The notes: a model not told the origin generated them from the letters alone. A DNA stretch of 64,000 nucleotides from JAZRYE01 sp045600585 (GCA_045600585.1 JAZRYE010000018.1:36365-100364); one strand, 5' to 3'; shown: positions 55,498 to 63,793, counted from the stretch's first letter. Program-made: numbers and translations.

Positions 55498-56610
55498 ATG
55501 GAAGTACATAATAGTAACTCTTTAGTCAATTTTTCAAACTCAATTTTAAAGAATTTCGGAGTAAAAACTTTTCATGATTCTATTCCAGAATTAGATGAAA
55601 TTATTAAAGGCCATAAAAAGATAGTTGTTCTTCTTTTTGATGGCATGGGACAAAACATCATACATAAGCATCTAAAAGAAAATTCAGCAATAAGATCGCA
55701 TTATGTTCATACAATTAATTCAACTCTTCCTCCAACAACAGCTGCAGCAACAACAGCGTTTTTATCTGCTAAATATCCTATAGAAACAGGTTGGCTAGGC
55801 TGGATGCAATATATGCCTAAATATGATAGGAATATGATTATGTTTTTGGGTGTTGACTATAATACCGGAGAAAAGATTGAAAAAAACGGAAGAGCAATTG
55901 CCTTAAATCTATTTCCATATAAAAGCATTATTGATCTAATTAAAGAATGTTCACCAGAAGCACAAGCTTTAAATATTAGCCAATATCCCGTTCAAGCAAA
56001 GGGACCAAAGAAACTTTATCAAGGACGTAAAGCATTAAAGAAAGCCCTTAAAGGAGTAGAATCTGAATTCATTTATTTCTATTGGGGTGATCCAGATTTT
56101 GAGATGCATCAAAATGGTATTGATGCGAAAGTTGTTAATAGAACAGTTAAAAGAATTGATCGCTTTGTTAAGAAAGTTGCTAAAGATAATCCTGATACAT
56201 TGTTTTTAACTTTTGCTGACCACGGTCATATTAACTGTAAATATCTAGATATATGCGAACATGATGATATATATTCATGCTTATCTAAGCACTTAACTCT
56301 AGAAAAAAGAACCGCTTCTTTCTTTGTAAAAGATGAAAAAAGAAGCGAGTTTGAGAGACTTTTTAGCAAATATTACGGAGAATATTTTGACTTATTTACT
56401 AAAGAAGAAGCAATTAATATAAAGCTTTTTGGTGAAGGAGAACCCGTTACTGGTGTCCTTGATACAATCGGCGATTACATTGCTGTAGCTAAATATGAGT
56501 ATTCAATCTATGCTTCAAAAGAAACAAAGGAACCAGGTACATATAAAGGCCATCATGCTGGTGGGACAAAAGAAGAAAGATTGATTGATATTTCAGCATT
56601 CAATAGATAA
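55498..56610 (+). CDS. Alkaline phosphatase superfamily protein (NPP/type I phosphodiesterase)
   Basis: 370 aa, no signal peptide, so likely cytoplasmic. Metal and nucleophile sites fit nucleotide pyrophosphatase/phosphodiesterases: LLFDGMGQN (first Asp), Thr nucleophile in STLPPTTAAA, DPDFEMHQNG (Asp/His), FADHGHIN (Asp-His) and the last His in GHHAGGT. Could cleave a nucleotide, sugar or lipid phosphodiester. Likely one transcript with the HAD phosphatase upstream. Confidence 0.85.
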   Translation: MEVHNSNSLVNFSNSILKNFGVKTFHDSIPELDEIIKGHKKIVVLLFDGMGQNIIHKHLKENSAIRSHYVHTINSTLPPTTAAATTAFLSAKYPIETGWLGWMQYMPKYDRNMIMFLGVDYNTGEKIEKNGRAIALNLFPYKSIIDLIKECSPEAQALNISQYPVQAKGPKKLYQGRKALKKALKGVESEFIYFYWGDPDFEMHQNGIDAKVVNRTVKRIDRFVKKVAKDNPDTLFLTFADHGHINCKYLDICEHDDIYSCLSKHLTLEKRTASFFVKDEKRSEFERLFSKYYGEYFDLFTKEEAINIKLFGEGEPVTGVLDTIGDYIAVAKYEYSIYASKETKEPGTYKGHHAGGTKEERLIDISAFNR

Positions 56611-56612
56611 TC

Positions 56613-56645
56613 ATAAATGCATCATTATGGTGCATTTATTTTTTT
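56613..56645 (+). terminator. Terminator after the phosphodiesterase gene
   Basis: Nine perfect pairs (56613-56621 with 56631-56639) plus three inner pairs, followed by a T run of seven. Confidence 0.8.
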
Positions 56646-56657
56646 ATGCGCGTAATG

Positions 56658-56663
56658 TATTAT
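56658..56663 (+). promoter_or_regulatory. -10 box of the ABC exporter genes (candidate leaderless)
   Basis: TATTAT with TG directly in front, 7 nt before the ATG at 56671; no SD and no clear -35. It lies just after the terminator T run. Confidence 0.4.
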
Positions 56664-56670
56664 TATTACC

Positions 56671-58395
56671 ATGAGCAAGACATTCAAATATTTTAAATGC
56701 AGTCTAAAAGAAGTAATACTTGGACCTCTATTCAAAGTAATAGAAGTCATCTTTGAATTACTTGTACCTATTATTGTTGCTCGCATTATTGATAATGGTA
56801 TTAACGGTATAGGTGGCCCTGATAAAAATTACATTTTAAAGATGTCTTTGGTATTAGTTGTTTTTGCTATATTCGGATTAATTTCTACAATCGTTGCTCA
56901 GTATTTTTCAGCAAAAGCAGCAGTCAAAATTTCAACAAGTTTACGAAATGATTTGTTTAAAAAAGTTCAGCTCTTATCTCAAGAAGAACTCAATTCGATT
57001 GGAACCTCAACTTTAATGACTAGACTTACTAGTGATATTAATCAAATCCAATCTGGAATTAATATGGGTCTTAGACTTTTGCTTAGATCACCAATTGTAG
57101 TTTTTGGCGCTGTTGCTGTTGCATTTACTATTGATGTTAAATGTGGATTAATATTCCTCATTGTTGTTCCGTTATTATTTATAGCTGTTTTCTTGATCAT
57201 GTTCATTTGTGTTCCTAAATATAAGAAGACACAAGAAAGACTTGATACTACAGTTAGATTATCAAGGGAAAATCTTACTGGTGTTAGAGTTATAAGAGCG
57301 TTTAATGCAGAAGATAAAGAAATCAAATCTTATGAAAAAGCTAACAAAGAATTAAAAAGAAGCCAGCTATTTGTTAATAGAATAGCTGCGATTACTAATC
57401 CTTTAACATTTTTAATTCTTAATGGTTTTACCATTATTCTAATTTATTATGGAGCAATTCGTGTTGAACAAGGATCATTAACACAAGGTGGTGTTATTGC
57501 ATTATATAATCTCATTGCCCAAATTCTCGTTGAACTTATTAAGTTTGCAAATTTAATAGCATTATTAGCTAAAGCTATAGCCTCTGGTAAACGTGTTGAT
57601 GCAATCCTAGATTTAGACACAAAAGAATTTGTTTCTGATTCAAAAGAGACATCATCATCTTTTATTTCATTTAAAAATGTTTATATGTCATATAGCCATA
57701 CTGATAAGTACTCTCTAGAGAACTTATCTTTTGATGTTCAAAAAGGTCAAACAATTGGCATCATAGGTGGAACTGGTAGTGGTAAAACAACTCTAGTTCA
57801 GTTACTTTTAAAAACTTATAACGCTGATAAAGGACAAATATTTATTGATGGCAAAGATATTTCTTCGTTAAGCAAAGGTGAAGTTACAAAATTGATTTCA
57901 TATGTTCCTCAGAAAGCAGTTCTATTCAAAGGAACAATTATGGAAAATCTTTTGTGGGGCAACAAAGATGCATCTATAGAAGAAATAAATAAGGCAATAG
58001 AAGTAGCTCAATGTTTAGATATTGTATCCAAAAAAGAAAAAGGATTCGATGAAGAAGTAGAACAAGAAGGAAGAAACTTTTCTGGTGGTCAAAGACAAAG
58101 ATTATGTATTGCTAGGGCACTTGTTAAGAAATCACCTATTCTTATTCTTGATGATTCTAGCAGTGCGCTTGACTATAAAACCGATGCAAATTTAAGAAAA
58201 GCAATTAAAAAATATTCTAAAGATTTAACAACCTTCATTATTTCTCAAAGAACAGCATCTATCGCTGATGCGGATCTTATTATTGTTCTTGATAAAGGAG
58301 AAGTTGTCGGATTAGGAAAACATGAAGAATTATTAACTCGTTCTGAAGTATATAAAGAGATCTATGAATCTCAGTTTAAGAAGGCAGAAAAATAG
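56671..58395 (+). CDS. ABC exporter half-transporter A (degenerate ATP site)
   Basis: 574 aa: six membrane helices (about 15-310), then an ATPase domain. Walker A GGTGSGKTT near 366, signature FSGGQRQR, Walker B LILDDSSSALD near 491, with Asp where the catalytic Glu is normal. The switch His is Gln (ISQRTAS). These two losses mark the degenerate-site subunit, as in TM287 or BmrC. It pairs with the next gene, 2 nt downstream. Likely a multidrug or lipid exporter; substrate unknown. Confidence 0.92.
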   Translation: MSKTFKYFKCSLKEVILGPLFKVIEVIFELLVPIIVARIIDNGINGIGGPDKNYILKMSLVLVVFAIFGLISTIVAQYFSAKAAVKISTSLRNDLFKKVQLLSQEELNSIGTSTLMTRLTSDINQIQSGINMGLRLLLRSPIVVFGAVAVAFTIDVKCGLIFLIVVPLLFIAVFLIMFICVPKYKKTQERLDTTVRLSRENLTGVRVIRAFNAEDKEIKSYEKANKELKRSQLFVNRIAAITNPLTFLILNGFTIILIYYGAIRVEQGSLTQGGVIALYNLIAQILVELIKFANLIALLAKAIASGKRVDAILDLDTKEFVSDSKETSSSFISFKNVYMSYSHTDKYSLENLSFDVQKGQTIGIIGGTGSGKTTLVQLLLKTYNADKGQIFIDGKDISSLSKGEVTKLISYVPQKAVLFKGTIMENLLWGNKDASIEEINKAIEVAQCLDIVSKKEKGFDEEVEQEGRNFSGGQRQRLCIARALVKKSPILILDDSSSALDYKTDANLRKAIKKYSKDLTTFIISQRTASIADADLIIVLDKGEVVGLGKHEELLTRSEVYKEIYESQFKKAEK

Positions 58396-58397
58396 AT

Positions 58398-60140
58398 ATG
58401 AGAAAGAACTCTGCTTTACTTAGATTATTTAAATATATTAAGCCATATACCTTGTTCTTTGTGGCGTCACTTTTGTTATCTATTCTTTATGTTGTTTCAT
58501 CACTGCTTATCCCATACTTCTTTGGTAAAGCTATTGATAATTTATTATCAAAAGATATCATTACTAATTTATTTATTAATATTGGTGTATTGATTGGAAT
58601 TGCAGCAGCCTCTTTATATTTAATGACTCTATCAAATAACCATTTAGCATTCTCCTTAACTAAGGATATGAGAAAGGATACATTTAATAAAATCCATAGA
58701 TTACCTCTTTCTTATTTGGATACTCATTCTATGGGTGATATCGTTTCAAGAATGGTTAATGATATTGATACTTTAAGCGATGGTTTATTACTTGGATTTA
58801 ATCAACTGTTTACAGGTGTTGTAACTATCATTATTACTTTGGTAATTATGCTATACATGAATTGGTTTATGGCTGCAGTTGTTTTAGTGTTAACTCCTCT
58901 ATCACTTTTCTTTGCAAGATTTGTTGCAAAACGCATCCATAAATATTTCCATGAACAATCAGTTATTAAAGGTGAGCAAACTTCATTTATTGAGGAAGCT
59001 GTTCCTTATCAAGCTGTCATAAGAGCGTTTGATAAACAAGAGGATTCACAAGTAAAATTTGAAGAAGTTTCTTCTCGATTAGAAAAAGCTTCTATTAAAT
59101 CCTTGTTCTTTGCTGCCTTAGTTAATCCAACAACACGATTTGTTAATTATCTAGTTTATGCAGTTATTATTTTGGTTGGATCTTTTGTTGTTATTGGAAT
59201 CATTGATATTGGTGGAAGCGCTTCTTCTTTAACAGTTGGGGCATTAACTACATTCCTAGCCTATGCTAGAGAATACTCAAAACCTTTTAATGATATTTCT
59301 TCTGTTATTACAGAATTACAAAACGCTCTTGTATGTGCAAATAGAGTATTTGATTTATTAGATTCGTTAGAAGAAAAAAAGTTTGGTGAAGAAAAACAAT
59401 TAGAGAATGTCCAAGGTAATGTGTCTTTTGAAAATGTTTCATTCTCATTTACACCTAATCAAAAACTTATTGAAAATATTAACATCAAAATTACAAAAGG
59501 TATGAAAGTTGCTATTGTTGGTCCTACAGGATGCGGAAAAACTACTCTCATTAATTTATTAATGCGCTTCTATGATGTTGATTCAGGAAACATTAGTATT
59601 GATACCAATTCTTTAAAAACACTCAAGAGAAGTTCTATTCATGAAAACTTTGGTATGGTCTTACAAGATACATGGATTAGACATGGCTCAGTTAAAGACA
59701 ATATTACTATGGGCTTAGATATTCCTATGGAAGAAATTATTGAAGCCAGTAAAAAGACGCATGCACATTCATTTATTATGAAAATGAAGAATGGCTATGA
59801 CACAATTCTCGATGAAAATGGTGGTAATCTATCTGCTGGTCAAAAACAATTAATATGCATTACTAGAGTAATGGTTAATATTCCTCCAATGCTCATTTTG
59901 GATGAAGCAACATCTTCAATTGATACAAGAACAGAAGTAAAAATCCAGGATGCGTTTGATACGATGACGAATGGTAGAACGTCGTTCTTAGTTGCTCATC
60001 GTTTATCAACAATTCGACAAGCTGATTTAATCCTTGTTATGAAGGATGGCAATATTATTGAACAAGGTAACCACGATCAATTAATAGAGAAAAAAGGTTT
60101 CTATTACGAACTATATAATTCTCAATTCGCTCATAACTAA
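58398..60140 (+). CDS. ABC exporter half-transporter B (catalytic subunit)
   Basis: 580 aa, same architecture. Walker A GPTGCGKTT near 374, Walker B LILDEATSSID with the catalytic Glu, and the switch His in VAHRLST. Its signature is LSAGQKQ, i.e. A for the first G, which in the heterodimer lies opposite the degenerate Walker site of subunit A. The pair thus has one working and one degenerate ATP site. Ends at a bidirectional terminator. Confidence 0.93.
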   Translation: MRKNSALLRLFKYIKPYTLFFVASLLLSILYVVSSLLIPYFFGKAIDNLLSKDIITNLFINIGVLIGIAAASLYLMTLSNNHLAFSLTKDMRKDTFNKIHRLPLSYLDTHSMGDIVSRMVNDIDTLSDGLLLGFNQLFTGVVTIIITLVIMLYMNWFMAAVVLVLTPLSLFFARFVAKRIHKYFHEQSVIKGEQTSFIEEAVPYQAVIRAFDKQEDSQVKFEEVSSRLEKASIKSLFFAALVNPTTRFVNYLVYAVIILVGSFVVIGIIDIGGSASSLTVGALTTFLAYAREYSKPFNDISSVITELQNALVCANRVFDLLDSLEEKKFGEEKQLENVQGNVSFENVSFSFTPNQKLIENINIKITKGMKVAIVGPTGCGKTTLINLLMRFYDVDSGNISIDTNSLKTLKRSSIHENFGMVLQDTWIRHGSVKDNITMGLDIPMEEIIEASKKTHAHSFIMKMKNGYDTILDENGGNLSAGQKQLICITRVMVNIPPMLILDEATSSIDTRTEVKIQDAFDTMTNGRTSFLVAHRLSTIRQADLILVMKDGNIIEQGNHDQLIEKKGFYYELYNSQFAHN

Positions 60141-60174
60141 AAAAGAGTTCCTATTCAGTCTCGGAACTCTTTTT
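60139..60174. terminator. Bidirectional terminator between ABC exporter and ygjV
   Basis: Perfect 12-bp stem (60140-60151 with 60163-60174), 11-nt loop. The minus-strand stop codon (60151-60153) is inside the hairpin. Confidence 0.85.
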
Positions 60175-60738
60175 CTTACCTAAAATATCAATTCTAATAA
60201 TACCTACAATCGCAGAAGTTAATGAGATTAATTCATTCAATAACCCCATTATATTCAAATTGATTAATTCATATACAACCCATAGTGGACATGTAATAAT
60301 TGCGAATATTCTAATTTTTAATGGACTTTCTAATGAGAGAGATATTGTTGTTAACACAAGGGCTAATGAAGGGAATATAGCAAGCCATCCCTCACCCATG
60401 AAGTACGCTGCTACTCCGCATCCAATAAATGCAGTAATAAATATAATGTACCAGCAGTAATGACGTGCCCACGCATGTTTTTCTTTAAATAAATATATAA
60501 TTCCTCTAATAATGCCGATTCCGTTTAATAAAACCCCAGCAGGGGCACCTAAAAACAAAAAGTCTAGACACCAGCAAATTGAACCACTTAACTGTAACCA
60601 TCTAAGTATTTGAGTTTTCTTTTGTTGGTAAGAAATTATATATGATAATAATGCAAGTAATCCGAAAACTTGGGCAATGTATTGCCTTGGTCCCCAAGAG
60701 GAGAAATCGAATAATTTCTGCATCAATAACCCTGTCAT
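60151..60738 (-). CDS. YgjV family inner-membrane protein
   Basis: 195 aa, five or six membrane helices. The N-terminal part (QVFGLLALLSYIISYQQKK, then LFLGAPAGVLLNGIGIIRG) has the YgjV pattern of a first helix ending in a Q-Q-K motif and a GA-x-G-x-x-N-G loop. Function unknown. Two starts are possible: ATG 60738 (AATAAT 6 nt upstream, no SD) or ATG 60723 (preceded by AGGG at 6 nt). I keep the longer. Confidence 0.75.
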   Translation of the reverse strand: MTGLLMQKLFDFSSWGPRQYIAQVFGLLALLSYIISYQQKKTQILRWLQLSGSICWCLDFLFLGAPAGVLLNGIGIIRGIIYLFKEKHAWARHYCWYIIFITAFIGCGVAAYFMGEGWLAIFPSLALVLTTISLSLESPLKIRIFAIITCPLWVVYELINLNIMGLLNELISLTSAIVGIIRIDILGKKKSSETE

Positions 60739-60818
60739 AGGAAAATTATTTTATATTATATTTGAAGTTTTGTCTTTGCTATTTTTACTAATTACATATG
60801 AATTATCTAAAAAGTGAT

Positions 60819-60824
60819 TATAAT
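60819..60824 (+). promoter_or_regulatory. -10 box of the tRNA-Ala gene
   Basis: TATAAT 8 nt before the tRNA 5' end, so the primary transcript would have a leader of only about 2 nt. Confidence 0.55.
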
Positions 60825-60832
60825 ATCGGTAT

Positions 60833-60908
60833 GGGTCTGTAGCTCACCTGGGAGAGCGCATCGTTCGCAACGATGAGGCAGCGAGTTCGAGCCTCGTCAG
60901 ATCCACCA
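60833..60908 (+). tRNA. tRNA-Ala (anticodon CGC)
   Basis: 76 nt with CCA encoded. Acceptor GGGTCTG pairs with CAGATCC, including G3-U70, the alanine identity element. D-arm GCTC/GAGC, anticodon stem CATCG/CGATG with loop TTCGCAA (anticodon CGC, reads GCG), variable loop AGGCA, T-arm with loop TTCGAGC. A terminator follows at 60921. CGC-anticodon alanine tRNAs usually accompany a main TGC species. Confidence 0.93.
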
Positions 60909-60920
60909 TATAAGTAGAAT

Positions 60921-60950
60921 AGGTATGATACTCGTGATCGTGCCTTTTTT
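60921..60950 (+). terminator. Terminator after tRNA-Ala
   Basis: GGTATGAT with ATCGTGCC (8 bp, two G-U pairs), 7-nt loop, six T. Confidence 0.75.
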
Positions 60951-61063
60951 CATACTTAAATAATGGTTTAAATCCCGATTTTGGTAAGTTAGAAGAACCA
61001 ATTTGATACAAAAATCGTTAAATCTATAACATAGTAAACATTTTATTGTGTATTTGAAGTATT

Positions 61064-61140
61064 TATAAAAAAACGATTGCTTGCTATAAAAAAACGAAAG
61101 GTACTAATAAAAAAACGATAGCCCTTTAAAAAACGATAGC
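61064..61140 (+). repeat. Four direct repeats upstream of the AlbA_2 regulator gene
   Basis: AAAAAAACGATTGC (61067), AAAAAAACGAAAG (61088), AAAAAAACGATAGC (61109) and AAAAAACGATAGC (61128). Starts are 21, 21 and 19 bp apart, about two helical turns. The intergenic stretch 60951-61218 holds this array, the GTATAC boxes and the regulator's promoter; 60951-61060 shows nothing else. Confidence 0.75.
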
Positions 61141-61147
61141 AAAAATA

Positions 61148-61191
61148 TTGTATACTTTATTGTATACTTTTTGCTTGATATATGGTATACT
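61148..61191 (+). promoter_or_regulatory. Promoter of the AlbA_2 regulator with three GTATAC boxes
   Basis: Tandem TTGTATACTTT at 61148 and 61160 (12-bp period), third GTATAC at 61185-61190. The last overlaps the extended -10 TGG-TATACT (61186-61191). A repressor on GTATAC would block this promoter. SD AAGGAG at 61203. Confidence 0.5.
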
Positions 61192-61218
61192 ATAAATGAC
61201 TTAAGGAGACATACTTCT

Positions 61219-62616
61219 ATGGATAAATATTTGGATATAATTGCAAATTTGCTAAGCTTAAATGATGAATATGAATGGTTAGATTTTAAAGAAAATTGGT
61301 TTGATAAAGACGCTATTGGAGAATATATTTCTGCTGTAGCAAATGGTGCCTGCTTGTGTGGAAAAGAATACGGATATATTTTATGGGGAATTAAAGATGG
61401 TTCAAAGGAAGTCTTAGGCACAACAATCAATTTCGATAAAGATATAAATCATGAGCCATATAAACATTATTTAGCGAGAAATTTAAAACCAAGCCTCGCT
61501 TTTGAAGTCATAGAGAGAGAATATGAAAGTAAGCGTATTGTTTTACTTCAGGTTCCCGCGTCAAAATCAGTTCAAACGAAATACAAGGACACTTCATATT
61601 TTAGAATTGGATCAAGTAAGGAAAGAATCGATAAGTTTCCAGAATGGGAACTCAAACTAAATATGACTCTACAAGAAGGTTTTCCTACTATAGTGAACAT
61701 TGCTGCACCTGATTATGCTCAAGATTTAACTTTTGAAAAATTATTTATGTATTACGCCGCCAAGGGAATTGCTTTAAAGGCTGATAGCTTTGAGCGTAGC
61801 CTAAAACTTAGAAACAAGAATGGGCAATACAATATTATGGCGTATATTTTATCGGATCAAAACTCGATTCCTGTCAGAGTTTCAATTTTTAGTGGTAAAG
61901 ATAAAACTGCTCCATTATTTTCTGTGAAAGAATTCGGCAATACTTGCATTATGTATTCAATGGACAAAATACTCGAATATGGCGATGCGATAAACATCAT
62001 TCAAGCAGATGAGAGAAATAGAATTTCAGAAAGAAGAGACGTGCCATTATTTGATTATGAAGCTTTTCATGAGGCTATATTAAATGCCTTTATTCATAAT
62101 AAATGGCTTACTTTAAACTCCCCTCAAATTTCAATTTTCACTGATAGAATAGAAATCATGTCTCACGGTGGATTGGCTATTGACCAAGACGAAAACGGGT
62201 TTTATAACGGGGCAAGCTTGCCAGTTAACGATGTTCTAGCATCAATTTTTCTTCAACTAAGAATTAGTGAGCGTTCAGGAAGAGGCGTTCCTAAAATTAT
62301 TGGAAGATATGGGAAGAATGCAATAAAAATTGAAAAGAATAGAATCACAGTTACCATACCATTTGAAAGATTAGGTGTTAACGAATTTGTGGTATCCAAT
62401 AAAGTATCCAATAAAGTATCTGATAAAATAAATAAAACACAAGCAAAAATGATTGAGATGATTAGGGATAATCCAAATATAACAATTAGTCAATTTTCTA
62501 CAAAGCTTGGCTTATCAGAACCCGCAATCAAGAAAAATTTAAAACAGTTGAAAGAATCAGGGCATATTCAAAGAATAGGCTCAAACAAAACTGGATATTG
62601 GGAAGTTATTGAATAA
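61219..62616 (+). CDS. AlbA_2/Schlafen-like, HATPase_c_4 and winged-helix regulator
   Basis: 465 aa. Residues about 1-125: AlbA_2 (Schlafen-type) domain with the usual EWLDFKENW start and a Y-F-R-I-G-S-S-K end. About 270-385: HATPase_c_4-like domain (EAFHEAILNAFIHNKW, DRIEIMSHGGL, ISERSGRGVPKI). Residues 392-403: tandem linker encoded by three 12-bp repeats. About 405-465: winged-helix domain (NPNITISQFSTKLGLSE) ending GSNKTGYWEVIE. Such proteins are predicted transcription regulators or phage/stress factors; mechanism is poorly known. ATG 61219 is set by AAGGAG; the palindromic boxes upstream suggest autoregulation. Two broken relatives follow. Confidence 0.85.
   Translation: MDKYLDIIANLLSLNDEYEWLDFKENWFDKDAIGEYISAVANGACLCGKEYGYILWGIKDGSKEVLGTTINFDKDINHEPYKHYLARNLKPSLAFEVIEREYESKRIVLLQVPASKSVQTKYKDTSYFRIGSSKERIDKFPEWELKLNMTLQEGFPTIVNIAAPDYAQDLTFEKLFMYYAAKGIALKADSFERSLKLRNKNGQYNIMAYILSDQNSIPVRVSIFSGKDKTAPLFSVKEFGNTCIMYSMDKILEYGDAINIIQADERNRISERRDVPLFDYEAFHEAILNAFIHNKWLTLNSPQISIFTDRIEIMSHGGLAIDQDENGFYNGASLPVNDVLASIFLQLRISERSGRGVPKIIGRYGKNAIKIEKNRITVTIPFERLGVNEFVVSNKVSNKVSDKINKTQAKMIEMIRDNPNITISQFSTKLGLSEPAIKKNLKQLKESGHIQRIGSNKTGYWEVIE
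62392..62427 (+). repeat. Three 12-bp tandem repeats inside the regulator gene
   Basis: GTATCCAATAAA twice, then GTATCTGATAAA. Unit loss or gain keeps frame and changes the linker between HATPase and winged-helix domains. A related 12-bp pair lies at 62791-62814. Confidence 0.85.
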
Positions 62617-62644
62617 TAGTTGTGATTTCATATTGAAATAAGGT

Positions 62645-62713
62645 GTGTTCAAAATACCTTTAGGGTGTTCAAATTGCTCTAAGGGTGTTCATTTTTTGAG
62701 ATAGGGGTATTCA
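62645..62713 (+). repeat. Four direct repeats downstream of the regulator gene
   Basis: GTGTTCA at 62645, 62665 and 62685, and GTATTCA at 62707; periods 20, 20 and 22 bp. Copies two and three are longer (GGGTGTTCA). The period is not a multiple of three, so it is not a coding repeat. 62617-62787 contains nothing else obvious. Confidence 0.75.
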
Positions 62714-62787
62714 ACCTTGTGTCACAATAAATCAGTTAGATAACATTAATTATTCCAACATTTATTCCTATAATTTGTAATATGTAA

Positions 62788-63009
62788 AATAAAGTGACAT
62801 ATAAAGTGACATGCTTTGGCACAATAAATGAAAATGAGAAGATTGTATTGGATATTATTTTAAAAAATCCAAATATAACGATAGCTGAAATGGCTAATCA
62901 ATCAAACAAGTCAATAAGAACAATTAATAGAATAATTAATTCTTTAAAAGAAAAGAATTTAGTACTAAAATTTGGCTCAAATAAAACTTGATATTGGAAA
63001 ATTTTCTAA
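62788..63009 (+). pseudogene. C-terminal remnant of an AlbA_2-type regulator
   Basis: Begins N-K-V-T-Y-K-V-T, coded by a 12-bp tandem pair like the linker repeat of the intact gene, then a winged-helix half: NPNITIAEMANQ and GSNKT. At 62989 a TGA replaces the GGA (Gly) of the intact GSNKTGYW; the frame then continues YWKIF to TAA 63009. Upstream the frame is closed by TAA at 62785. So the AlbA_2 and HATPase parts are gone, and the winged helix is cut by a nonsense change. A GTG at 62794 could start a 65-aa peptide, but no SD is seen. Confidence 0.75.
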
Positions 63010-63033
63010 TAACTTATTTGAAGGTAAATAACT

Positions 63034-63696
63034 ATGAACAAATTGTGGTCAGAAAAAAATAAAAAGATGCAAACACTAATATCGAAAGAAGCTACTTTTG
63101 ATGCTGGTGTGGATAAATTAATATCATTGAGAAATATATTATTTGAACAAATCACTCAAATATATAATGAGTTGTCTACTGATGATTTTTGTAAAATGCC
63201 TTTTAAAAATGCGGATGGATATCATAGCAAGACAATAGCATATTCCATTTGGCATATTTTTAGAATTGAAGATATTGTTGCTCATGAATTGATTGAAGAA
63301 GATAATCAAATTCTTTTTACTGATGATTACCTAAAAAGAATCAATGCTCCTATTATTACAACTGGCAATGAATTAAATGGTGATGAGATTAGTGAATTTT
63401 CAAATAATCTAAATTTAAAAGAATTATATAATTACGCAAAAGAAGTAATGGAATCAACAAATGATATTATAAGAAATTTAGAATATAAAGATTTAAAGAA
63501 AAAATATACCGATTATAAAGAAAAACTAATTAATTCAAAATGTGTTGATTTAAGTGAAGTATGGTTAGTTGATTATTGGTGTAGCAAAAATATAAAAGGA
63601 TTAATTCAGATGCCATTTTCTCGCCATTGGATTATGCATATAGAAGCAATTAATCGAATTAAATCAAAATTATTAACTAAGGGTGTTAACAGTTGA
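63034..63696 (+). CDS. DinB-like superfamily protein
   Basis: 220 aa, mostly helical, fitting the DinB/YfiT four-helix bundle. The conserved metal-His positions seem present: SIWHIFRIEDIVAHE (near 70-84) and SRHWIMHIEAINRI (near 198-211). Some DinB-like proteins are thiol transferases or are induced by DNA damage; this one has no assigned function. Weak SD (GAAGG, about 11 nt). It sits between two AlbA_2 remnants. Base composition is even more AT-rich than in the housekeeping genes. Confidence 0.72.
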   Translation: MNKLWSEKNKKMQTLISKEATFDAGVDKLISLRNILFEQITQIYNELSTDDFCKMPFKNADGYHSKTIAYSIWHIFRIEDIVAHELIEEDNQILFTDDYLKRINAPIITTGNELNGDEISEFSNNLNLKELYNYAKEVMESTNDIIRNLEYKDLKKKYTDYKEKLINSKCVDLSEVWLVDYWCSKNIKGLIQMPFSRHWIMHIEAINRIKSKLLTKGVNS

Positions 63697-63753
63697 CACG
63701 ATTAGAGGCTAGAGTGCTAACTTTTTTACACGATTTAAAAGTAGAGGTGCTAA
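63683..63753 (+). repeat. Degenerate direct repeats after the DinB-like gene
   Basis: TTGACACGATTAG...GTGCTAA (63693-63720) is repeated as TTTACACGATTTA...GTGCTAA (63725-63753), about 32 bp apart; a further GTGTTAA lies at 63683. They overlap the end of the DinB-like gene. Confidence 0.6.
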
Positions 63754-63793
63754 AAATTGTATTAAAACATTTCTGCTTTGACATATTGAAAGA

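Noticed and set aside
60833..60908. tRNA-Ala as a proven attachment site of an integrated element
   Set aside because: No integrase gene and no duplicate of the tRNA 3' end were found between 60909 and 64000, so this stays a suggestion only.
61064..61140. CRISPR array
   Set aside because: The repeats are short (13-14 bp), imperfect and separated by 5-8 bp; there are no spacers of CRISPR length or cas genes.
62989..62991. TGA in the winged-helix remnant read as tryptophan or glycine recoding
   Set aside because: RF2 is present with its UGA-dependent frameshift, and TGG encodes Trp throughout, so UGA is a stop; the codon corresponds to GGA in the intact copy, i.e. a nonsense mutation.
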